Source: Mesorhabditis belari
Taxonomy: Eukaryota > Nematoda > Chromadorea > Rhabditida > Rhabditidae
Direction of reading: 5' to 3'
Assembly (NCBI GenBank): GCA_958450365.1
Contig: CAUEEP010000879.1
Location: 387,501 to 451,500, forward strand
Length of the DNA stretch: 64,000 bases
Shown here in pieces: positions 44,101 to 56,100 of this stretch. The first letter of the stretch is position 1. Every line of letters begins with the position of its first letter. The notes below the pieces were generated by a model that was not told the origin of the DNA, searched no databases, and saw nothing but the letters and a program-made list of their open reading frames with translations. The translations under genes and the position numbers were made by a program.

Positions 44101-47100
44101 CTTTATCAAAAAAAAAAAATACGACCGGATACGGAAATGAGGCTTGATTAGGAAAACACGAGTACTACGAGTGCAGTAATTTTTTCATGCCTTAAAAATC
44201 CAAGTAACTAATTTCCAAGCAAGGTGTGAATCAGAATCACAAATGATCACTAACAAAATGATATTTCAAAAGAAGACTCGCTAAAAATCAATGTTTGACA
44301 CAAAACAGCTATTAAGCAGTAATCAACAAGTCATTAATCGAAAAAATCCCAAAAATAACAGCCAAACTTTCGTTTTTCCCTTTCAAAGGTGTCAAGAGAT
44401 CAAGAAAAAAAATGTTAACGAGCAATTTTCGGGAAAGGTTTACAGAAAAGAGAGAGTCCATTGTTATCATAGCCCCCGGATCGGTTACGCACTTTACGAC
44501 TCCGACCGCTCAACGCTTTTTTAACGCTTTTTTTTTTCTGATTTTCCGGCCACCGGCTGACTGTTGACCCGTCTTTTTTGAGCAAATCCGGGTAAATGCT
44601 TTTTTGTTGAATTCGGCTACTTTATAAGGAAATGAAAAACTGATAGCGATCAGTTTTTCTTGAATACTACCGGACTTATTCGACCAAACACATTCAGACT
44701 TTGGGCACAGTACTTGATAAGTTTCATCTAGAGTGTGTTTCTCGTGATTAAATAATTAATTGAAAAAATTTGCATAAACAAATTTTTAATTGATTAAAGG
44801 TCAATTAATTAAGATTTATCTCAATTCATGCGTTAATTAAACAAATTGGTGCATATGCAAATTAAATGGGTTGAATATCAATATCTTTTACTTGTGAATC
44901 GCACTATATAAGGAGCGCGTTAACGTTTTTTCACTTTTTCTCTCAACACTTCTTACTATTAGTTCGTTTTCTCTACGCTTCTTTCTTTTACTCTTTCTTT
45001 TCAATTGAATAACTTTCATTTTAGATTAACTTCTGGTCCCAAAAAAAAGCTGCGATTGAAACTGCAATAATTTTATTTTAAATAAGATTTGCCTACCGTA
45101 ATTGAATAGCTCTTTGAATTTTTTTCCCTTGTTTTGAAACCCACCTGTCCACTGCTCGAGATACTCCCCGAATTCGGTGTCTCTCCACCCCGCGATCTCC
45201 ACGATTTCGTCGATCGTCCACCCACCGATCGACCTTAACTTTCTAAATTATTAATTCTCGAATGCTTTCCACCTCCATGACTGTAACTTGTCGGTGTTCT
45301 GCTTCTCGCCGAAATGCTGTCAATTCCGGCAAAGAACGATCCTGGGTAGTCTGTTTTATTCTAGAAAACTTTTGTCTGAAAGAATACCTCCATGACTTGA
45401 GCTTGTTGGGGTGCGACTTCGAGGGGTGTAGATACTGTCGAGATCTCCTAGGATTTGTCGTTAATTTTTCATTTTGACTACTCGTATTCACTACTTTCTA
45501 AAGTACCTGTATCGCTCAGCGCAGTTTCTCCTCTCGGTTTCAGGTAATAGCCGGGAGAATTGGGACCGGCTGGACCGGATTGACATGACATCTGGGATTT
45601 GATTGATGGTGGACGGACCTAGAAACTCAGATTGAGCAAATGAAGATGTTTAAGTTTAGAATTTGAAGTTATAAAGAAGTAAAGCTAAATTATTAGTACC
45701 AACCAAAGGACTCTGCGGTTGAGGGCTTTGTGATCGACTCGCATCTCTCGACGTTCCACGCAGCTTGATTTTCATAGCATTTTTGAAGTTGATCAATCTA
45801 GACACAGAAATTTTAAGCGGTGAATTGAGTTTTGTTCTCACCTATTTCTCGTTCCTCCAAGATCACTGTTTGAGTTCGAGTTTTCCGCTCGGCTTGCACA
45901 TGGAGTGTTTTGGGGAATTCCGGGAACTGAAAAAATACTTTCTTGATAAATTGCAAAACGGGGATTGTTTAATATCTTTGTTATTGCCATTAATTTCATT
46001 TTATCTCACCAAATCCTCTCCATCGTTCAACACGTCCACCAAATGCTTGCAAGGCATCGAAGGGGCGAGGACCAAGCGAACGACCACAATTATCGGCATC
46101 CGCTTGGCTTTCCTGAAAAAAAAAGCTGTCAAAGCTATAGAATCCTCTACATATGTAATAAAGGCTCAAATAAAGATTTCTCAATTACCCTGTAAAGTTG
46201 AAGAAAAAGATTCTTCAACCAAAGCATCCTTCTATCCGGATTCTTCTGTTGAATGTGTAGAGCCTCAACCACCTAAGAAACCTATTAACGGTAAAGAACT
46301 ATAAATCACTCTTTGCAATCCGTGAATCCAATATTGTGCAATGTGTTGAGGAGCCAAGAAATAGAGACATTCGTTCTCTGGCAAAACTTGTCCATAGGAG
46401 ACCTGGAAGAGTGATTTTTAGGACCTCTAGTTGTGCAAACCTTCCAACATTGTACAGGCACAGACATCTCTTCACAGGAATGGCGACGATAGATTGCCTA
46501 AACGAGATTTGAAATGAAATTTCAAAACTAGTCTTTACTTCAATATCCACCCCATAGCTGTCCATTTGTTCGATCGCTTTAACGTGATTGAGCCGAAGCT
46601 CGCCTTCTTCTGAAAAAGATTTGAAGATCTGTATTTGTCAAGTGGAGTCGATAAGTATTAATCTATTAAAGATACGTCGATAAATATTAAAGATAAGTAT
46701 TAATCAAATCGATAAGTAGCAAAATTTTTGTAGTTAGAGACTTCAACTACCTGACAAACGTGGACCACTTCCTGGCAGAGGAGATCTCGTGCTTTCAAGA
46801 TTCGTCGTGGGAACACTTGGTGTTGATGTAGTTAATGGATCCTGAATTGAAATTAAAGTTATTGAAAAGTTGAATCGTTATTTCTTCTTTCATTACCTTC
46901 ATCTTAAAGCTATCCCTATTTCCAATCCCATGCACTTTGCTCCATTGAAGACTTCCACAAGATGAATCCAATCGAAGAACACAAAGCACCGATCGACCTG
47001 AGTCGGCATCATAATGAATCACCTGAAAATATCAAGAATGCTACGTTATTCTTTCAAGTACTGTAGTTCCATGTTGGAGCCGTTGGATGATGTCAAGATC

Positions 47101-50100
47101 GAATCTGTTTGTGTCCAAGGGAATCATTGTCACTCCATGTCCAGAGCCGGAAGCTGGTTGAACTGGTTCATAACCTGAAACATCATAAAGTTTCAAAGAT
47201 TAACAACGTTGTAATCCTTTCAAGCTGTAATTTATTGTAAAATTACCTTTGATCTCCGGTTGAACTTCAGGTTTATTGTGGCAAGCATCTTCCAAGTAAT
47301 TCATCATGTTCCGGCTGAAAGCGTAATTTGAAAATACGATAAGCTTTTCAAAATAAGCTCAACCTATGCCGATGAAATATCTCCATATTGTCGAGAATAA
47401 TGGCAACTAGGTTGATCTTGTCAGCATTTAACAATCCACCAACACCGATTTTTGATGAGAAGTGATCCTCGCCATTCGAATCCGTCACAAACTGAAAGTT
47501 TGTGATAAAAATCAGTCTTTAATAATAGATTGCTAGTATATTGCTTGTATTTTTTTATTGGACACCCTATGATTACCTCTAATCTCTCTTTGTTCCCCTC
47601 ATGACCAATCAGAACAATATGGGACATCTCGTTGCTGATCGAATAGAGATCACTGAACAGTTTGGATAAGACAAGTCAGATAGAACTTAGATTCTTGGGC
47701 ACAATAGTTACCGCTTTGTCGTTAGTCGCTACTCACCGCAAAAACATTCCAAAGAAGGGAATAATTCTGCATTGAGGCATTCGCAGAGCCCTCTGTACTG
47801 CTTGGATGTATTGCTTTGAGGGATTTCCCTTCACTTTATCCGGTAACATGATGTCACAGAACTAAAAGAGAGTATACAGGGTGTTCAATATTTATGGGGA
47901 CCAGTCGATTACTAGTTTTAGAGCTCATTTTGTACAAGTTTAATGCTAAAAAGGAAACACACTGATCAATACGCCCAACGTTAACTAACAACTTTAAGTT
48001 AGTTTTTCCAAAAATTATTGCAAAAGACTTTCTCATCGTTAAACAAGAACAACTGAGGTCTGACTCCTTTTGGTAAAATTTGGTGAGCGAGTTCTGTTGA
48101 ATCGATTTTTGGAATATCAAATTCAGTAAACTGTAAAAATAATCTAGAAAGTCGAGTTTTTTCCAACTCCTATGCAATGCTTTCTTAACGATTTTTTTCT
48201 CATAAACCAATTTTGAGAGCGCTAAACAACCTGCGAGCTTAAAAGTCCCCATAAATATTGAATACCCGGTATTAATAATGAGCGAAATGCTAAAATGCTT
48301 TAAGTTTACCTCCTCATATTTCTGTTTCTCGTCGGGTCTCAAACTCAACCAAAAAGGCCCGAGTTTCTCATTGCTGAGCCCGGTCAAGATCTCGACTGCT
48401 GCGTTGAAGTTTCCTAAATTTGAATGTTAAATTTTTTTATAAGGCAATCAAATACCGATTTGCCAACATGTTTCGATAATTCTCAATATGGAAGCAAGAG
48501 CAATCTTTCGATCATCATGAGTGGGTTGAGAGACGATCACATGCGTAATCCAGGAGGAAACCTATAAAATGACATACAGTTTATGCAGATTGTTCAAGTT
48601 TGACTTGCAATTAGCCAATGAATAAAACTCATTACCTCACTGAGCCTTTTCACAAGACTCCTCACAGGACTCGAGTTCTCCAACACGGAGATTCCAGTTT
48701 GGTCACAGATCACATATCGAACATAGTCCATTGGTTGAATTCCATAGAAGAGTTGATATTCAGTATGTGAGAGCTAAAAAAGCAATACAATTATAGCAAA
48801 TTAACAATCACTTGGTAAGCGACTTCTTCAGGAAAATGAAGAATGTACTGTAGTCGCTCTAGCTCTAATCGAAACAGTGTCACTGGTTCAAGAGAGAAGT
48901 TTCCACTCAGAATTTGTGATGTCCTAGAGATTGTAGAGCCGGATCGAGAGGTGGCTAAATGGGAGATTTTCAACAGAAATTTTTGTTTAACACCTGTACT
49001 TGCACAAATACTTCTTCGATGTCCTGTATTCAGCGATTTTTGGATAGAGTTGCTGACACGATTCTGCTGGATTTCCCAAAGGGTCATTGAGATCGATTTG
49101 AGAGAGTTGAATGAGGGAGCTGAAACTTCGTTGTTTAACACATTCACGACGAATTAAACCGAATGAAATATCCAAAAATAGAGCAGTTTTCTTTAAAAAC
49201 TAATAACGGATTCGAATTCCTCATCCACGAAAATCCCTGATTGCAAATTTTTAGCTCAATCGGCCTCAAAAAAATGACTAAATCTACCGGTGAACCGTAT
49301 CGTCGCCAATGTGTTAAAAATGTAACCAATCCATAACTTACCAATCAACTGCCATTTATTGCCACGAAACTCCAAAAGTATCTGATGTTTTGAGACACCT
49401 CCACCGACTCTCCACTAAAAATAAACCAGTCAAATCTTTTTCTAAAGTTCTTCACTTGTTGCAGAGTATTTGCATGTTGCTTCTTCAGCACCAATTTGCT
49501 GATTCCATCCAGAAGACACAGTGATGTGCTACTCAAACACAGAAGTCGTAAAGTCTAAAGACAATTAACGAGTTAAAAAATCTGATGCTATAAACTTTTC
49601 TCAACGTTCTCCCGTGTAAAACTTCTTTGACTTGAAAAACTTTGCACCCGAAAGCAGCCAGCTTTTTGGCAATCTGAAATTTAAAACCTTTGTTCGTTTT
49701 GGTGGATTTTGCACCTGAATGTAGAGTTTCTTCATTCCCACTTCACTCTCATAGACTTGAGAATGGAAAAGTTTTCGTTTACGATCCTAAAAATGAAGTT
49801 TTCAGAGTTTGCTTCAAGCTTTACTAACCCGAACAAACTTTAACGTTCTTCGATCACCCCTCAAATCAATGGGAAGGCAGAGGGCTTGCAACTCGTCGCT
49901 CATTCTCGTGTCACTGTGCGGGATACATCTGAAACGAGGGTTGAATAAATTTTCTATTTTTTTTTATAAGATTCAGACCAACCTCAGTAAAATGCCCCTT
50001 CTCGTTGCACTGTCATCACTGTTTCCTCTTTGTGGATGAGCTCCTTTTCTCGACATAACCGCATTCACTACTTCTAACTCGTTCCTGAAAGAAAAGAAGA

Positions 50101-53100
50101 TCAAGCAGATCCAGACAAATTCATAGGCATAATTTTGTTTTTACTTACAAGCCTTAAAGCTTCCTTACCTAGCCGCATCAGATTGAGTTCTAGGTGGAGT
50201 GCAATATAGACTCTGATCGACTTCCCATGGAGTGATCATGATCTTCAACGCTAGATCTCGAATTCTACCTGAAGTTCCAGTTTTTATATCTAACTTAAGG
50301 TTTATTAAACCAAATTGTCCTTTCAGCAAATGTCTCCTAATCGTTTGCGTTCTCTTATTGTGTGGCCATTGTTCCTCAACGCATAACTGGATTGCTGCAA
50401 GATAAGCGGCTTCTTCTTTTGGGCACGGTAATCCACCGGAAATCACTTGATCTTGCACCTAAACTGAATGTTTTGCTTTTTGGTTTCTTTGATCACCTCA
50501 AGATATTCATCATTGATTGCTTCATGTTGTGTCTCTTTTTCTTGATTCTCCATGTGTTCAACGGATGTCGAGACGACTTGGATTATATCAGCACACCTAG
50601 AAATGATAGAAATTGTATTAGGTTGGTGAATAAGTCCTTGTTTCTGACTACTAACAATATCTTCAAATTGTTACTACTACTGATGTTCGTTTTTAGGGTG
50701 TCTAGAGAGTCTTTTCGTTTTTTCGTACTTCCGTTTAAAACTAACAAATGCACGTGAATTACGGTTTGTTTCATTAAAAATGGTGAATTGATGAATTTGT
50801 TATTTTTGAACAGAAGTATAAAAAGGAACGAAAAGACTTATTCACCAGCCTAATATTCTCATATCTTGCTAGTAAAAATTTAGAGATCAAAATAATACCA
50901 AGCAATGCTTTAAAATCGAGACAGACCAATTTTTGACAGTCGGATGTTGAGGAGAGTTGAGAATTTGTCGAAGTACTTGGGAGCATTCTTTCATTGTTGC
51001 CATCACATTATCGTTTTCCTGTATGTCAGATATTGATTAATTATATATAAGCACAGATATTAATCAGTAAACCAACTTTTGTATGCACATTCAACAATGT
51101 GACGATCAATTGTCGAACACATTGAAAATCGGGGTTCATTTCGCTCATCGACAGCAACAAGGGGCTCTTTAAACTTCAAATTATTAAATGTTACAGGTTT
51201 TCAGATTGTTTATTATTAGAAGTAATCGATCAACTAATAAGTAGGTTAAAATTTGAAGTTCGTTACCTCTCTGTCAGGAACTCTCAAAGAATCCCCACTA
51301 CTCCTCGAGCCAACTCGTTTCGGCAAAGGAATTCGGGTGCCAATTGTTGAAGCTCGTTTCCTGAATAAAATAAGACACTTAAATAAACATTATTTTACAT
51401 TACCTTATAACAAAGCTAAAAAGAAATGGTCCCGAGTTGTCCGAGGCGATACTCGTTCCAGCACTAAATGGATTGTTTTTTTAAAAACGGATTAAATCAT
51501 TTGACGTGAAATCTAAAAGATTTTATACCAAATATGCCATGAAAAAAATGGATTCAGAGTGTTTTGAAACTTTTTAGAATTGATTTTCGTAATCGGCTTA
51601 TCCATCAGAACACACTTTTTGTGTGTACATTCTCGATTCAAAGGTTAAAATAAAAGTGTTCTGAAAGGAGGCAAATCTGGAGATCAAGGATTACAGAATT
51701 GCAGAATTGCATGATTTTAAACCTGAAAGTGGACAATCGAAGACCGGCCGAAGAACGGGAACTTCTTTGCGAAATCACCGAAGATGCACGAGAGGACCAA
51801 TCACCCATTGATGACTCTAAACATTGAGCCAAGGATTGATTACTGGCAAACTTTGATAGTATTCTAGAGTAGTCAGAATAGAATATCACATCAACAAGTT
51901 CGATAAAAGACCGATTTCCAACCTTCCGAACTCTTTCTGCTCCCATCAGCATCTTTATTGCTTGCGGCTTGTCCGGCGACAAGAAGCGGTGCACAATCCG
52001 ACGCTTCACTACCACTTCTACTAAACAGTTAGCATAGTACATTGTACTTTAAATTACATTCACTTTACCAATCAAAATTTACCTATCTGGTGAATTCACA
52101 AAGTAGCCAAACTCAAATTGGGACATTGCCGATGGGCGTCTGATCTCGATTTGCGGAACTCCGGGAATGGCCTAGAATTTTGAATGAGAAAGTACATATT
52201 AAAATAAGGTATAATAGTAATAAAACTATTCCATAAGCTAAGAAATGAAATAAATATTTACCATCACACTAACCAATGGACTGCTGGGTCGCCGATCAAA
52301 AAGGGATGGGGGATTGAGACCATCATCTTTTGAGCCATTGGCTGGCGTTCTACAAAAAGAATATTAATTTTGTTACTTATTCATTTGTGTTTTACCTGGG
52401 TGGACTAGCCCCAGAAACTTCGAGTTCTGGCAAATATGTGTATGGGATGACTCGTGGGGGTTTTGGTGGAGCTGACGGATTACTGTCAGCTGACGAGTCT
52501 TGCTGTTGTCGGAAGCTGAATAATGCGATAAGGTTTCAATAAACAAATACCGTAAAACTCTAATAGAAGTCCCTTTTTTATTTTGAGCTTTTTATACCGT
52601 AACCCAAAAATTATCATAACCAAAAATAGGTATTTTACACTTTTATTAGTGCAGGGATTTTCCGAGGTGGGATGTGAGCACATGCGAGGTCTCTACGATC
52701 AGGTCTGGCCAGTGAGCGAGGTGGATGAGAGAACTGAAGAGGAAACTATCGCCCAATGTTCGGAGAACGATGAAGAAACACTAGATCCTTCCCGAAAGCG
52801 CAAGGCCTATTCAAAGCAGCTCAAATTGGAAGATTTCAAATACGCCAAATTTTCTATGCATGCGTTCGCACAGAAGTATCGAGTTGATCGTGCAATGCTT
52901 TGACGATGGATCGGAAAAAAAAGCTTGTGCAGCAAGAAGGCCAAGCAAAACGTTAGAAAGGAGGCAGGCGACACTTGACGTCGATTGAGCTGGAGAACGG
53001 GGTTGTTACCAGGAATCTATCACAAAAATTTGTTCGATTTCTAATTTTTGCATTGAAGAATAGAAGCCCCGGGGCTTCTATTACAATAAGGACGGTAATA

Positions 53101-56100
53101 CTGTTACCTGCTTCTGTAAGCTTGCTTCATTTCTTCCCTTTTCGTGGGTGGATAGTTTTGGAGTTTCTTCGTGAACTCCAGCACTGGATCCGAGCCAGAT
53201 GATGGACTTTCCGGGCTTGAGTCTCCCGAGGCTAAACTCTGCTTGGACTTTTTCAAAGTATTAGCTAAAGTATTATCTATTCGAAAATTTCAATAATACT
53301 TACGTCTTGAGTGTCTCTTGCATGGATCGGTTCCCATTCTTCCGCGAAAAAGCGATTGGATATATTTAGGGAGGTGTTTTTGTACAGAAGAGCTCGACGA
53401 GGTTGTCTTCTTTGATCGATTCGATCCACTGCTTGTATCAGTACCCAACCTAAAGCCTTTCTCTACAAATCTTCGTTTGTTTTCAAAACCTTTTCCTTCG
53501 TTCTTTATCCTTCAAGTCCTTGGCTCCGGAACTGAAACGCTTTGGGCGAATGATCTCCACAGAACTGAAAATAATGGATGAAATTTGATAGTTTTTATAA
53601 TTTTAATCTCTTTCCTCACCTCGATCTTCGGATGTGAACTCTTTTATTTGACGATCTTGATCCTTGGTGCACTCGCAAATAATTTCTATCTTTTCCCTGA
53701 AGATCATCCCGTCGATCAAATGATTTTGACTTCACATAGCCACTAGAATAGTTTGATATTATTAAATGCATCGTAAATTTTACGTGTTAGCTCCAAGACT
53801 GAGACTTGAAGTGGCTCTCGGATCGGTGATTGTTTTGTGGGGAGTTGAGTCGATTGCCTGGAAGAAAAACATAAAAAAAGGTTTTCACAAAGAATTTCCA
53901 CCTTAGGCACAACTTTCTTCTTTGCCACCAATCCGAGATCCCATGTGAGTTTATGCATGAGTAATCTTAACAAAGAGAACATTGTCCAAAACCAGTCCCA
54001 ATTTGCATAGATGAGCTTCAAGAGACTCCAGAGAGAATAATAGTTGAAATGATGTGGTTTTGTTGAGTTGTTCTTGGGCAGCCCGTGCTTCGACAAGCTG
54101 AAGGATTACCAATTTTTTGTTACTTTCATCAGTATACCGGTGAAACTGATGTGTGTCTCTCAACATCAGGCGGTGGGGATTCGGTTTTCGGATCTTCTTC
54201 TTTAATCGGCTGAGCTGCGGAAAGATTTGGAGCATTCTTTGCTAACTGAAACGTTTAATTATAGCTGTAGTATTCCAGCCTCTTGTCTTACTACAGTAAA
54301 CTGTCGTAAAAGGAATCCGATTTTACACCGATATACTGTAGTCTTTCAAATTGGCTTGTATCACTTTGTGTCTTTGAAAGCCAGTGTAACTCTACCTCAG
54401 AGACTTCATGTAACAATTTGAGCATAAAACCCTCGACACCCATCGCATTCTTGCTGAATGTAGCCATGCTTCTGGAATTGTTTTGTTTACAGAATGATTT
54501 TAGACCAGCCGAAAAATCCGTCTAACGGCTAAATTTCTGTTTTTTTTGGCTGAATTTTTTGGGGTTGACGCGTAGTTTTGTTGCCGTGGTTTTGTAATAT
54601 TTTTATCATCCAACCGCTACACAATCGCCAAAATCATTGTCAGCTGCTTACACGAGGTCTTAAAAACACATTTGCAGCAAAATTGATGGTTAGACAACAT
54701 TTCCCAGCTTCTGTGATGGCGTGCGGTGGAATCTGTGCCACAGGAAAGACTCCACTCGTCTTTTTGGACCGAAACGTAAAAATCAATGCTGGAATCTATC
54801 AACAAATGGTTCTGAAGGATGTCTTAGAGCTTTGGGCCTTAAATAATTTCGGACAGAACAGATTTACCCTTCAACAAGATTGGATTCCGGCCCACAGAGC
54901 CCGTTCAACTCCTCAACTTTGCAATCAGATGTTTTTGCCTTCGAATAGCCTCGATTTGAACCCTCTTGACTTTTCAGTGTGGTAAATTTTGAAAGACAAG
55001 TTCTCAGGCAAGCGTTTTCACACAGTGGATGCTTTGAAAGCCGCTTTAAAGAAAGCCTAGGCTGAAATCACCATGCAGCAATGTGCGACCATCGTCAAGA
55101 GCTTCCCCAAGCGATTAAAGAAGTGTGTTGAAGCTGATGGCGGAAATTTTAAACATTTGTTATACTTTTTTTGTTAGTTTAGCGTTAAATAAACAACTTG
55201 TTACCTTCGATTGGTATAAAATTAAACAAGTTTAGACCTTTGACTATCTTAGAAAAGTAGCAGATCTGTTGGGGCGCCCTGTATATAGTAGATTTAAAGT
55301 TTACCTAGGCGTTGCACATGTAGCACAAATATATTCATCTTCAATCGGATAATTCGATTTGGTTGCTCGAAGCTCTTTCACCTCTTTTGGCTCTTTTGCA
55401 TCCGGTTTCTCGAGTTTTTCAGTAGCAGCTTAAACTTTTGATTGTGCAAACGGTAAACATGTAATCCTGACCAAGCATGTGAAAGATATTCACTCGACTT
55501 CCCACTCTTTCGCCCATTCCCACGTAGATGAGAATCCGAGCGGCATGGTATTTGACAAAGTGGCCAAACTTGGTGGAATGATTCGTGTAATACCTAGAAA
55601 TTGAAATGATTACAATCTCTAGGTTTTATTACCAATCATCAGCTGGCAATAACATTTGCATTAGAACATCGTCAATTTGAAGATCGAGAAAGACTGGATG
55701 AGTTGATGAATCCAACGCCACAAGGGCCACACATTGAAGGAGCAGACAAAGAAGTTGCTGAAATTTGGATTGAAAATGGAAATTCCAGAAGGCTTACCGG
55801 CTCCAGAGTTGGTTCCAATAATTGCATGAGATTTTTCAAGTTCTTCCTTGAACTCAACCGTTGCCGAAAGTTCAACATGTGAGTGAGAAAAAGCAGCAAA
55901 CGAGCGATTAAGATCTGTAAAGAGAAAAAGTTACTCAAGTAAAGGACAAGCTTACCTGGGTACAATGAGCACTACAATATCTCCATCGATGAGCGGGACT
56001 GCAGACAGAGCGAGTTCCTGCCTCACGATTCCCCAAAGTGATCGCATTGTGGAGACACATTAAGACTAAATGAGTTGTTGAAAATGTCAAAGTAGTATTG

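Noticed and set aside
45765..46304. 179-codon plus-strand open frame
   Set aside because: It runs antisense over three PLC exons (PH region) whose minus-strand frame is clearly conserved; its own sequence shows no domain.
47854..48387. 177-codon minus-strand open frame
   Set aside because: Only its first part ([20 protein letters not shown]) is a real RasGEF exon; the rest reads through the MITE at 47877-48269.
53743..54096. Frame with [20 protein letters not shown] as a possible PLC-gene exon
   Set aside because: The alternative frame ([17 protein letters not shown] to LVLDNVLF) has a strong CTTCAG acceptor and a GTTAAG donor that join in phase to AIDSTPHK; the Trp-rich frame does not.
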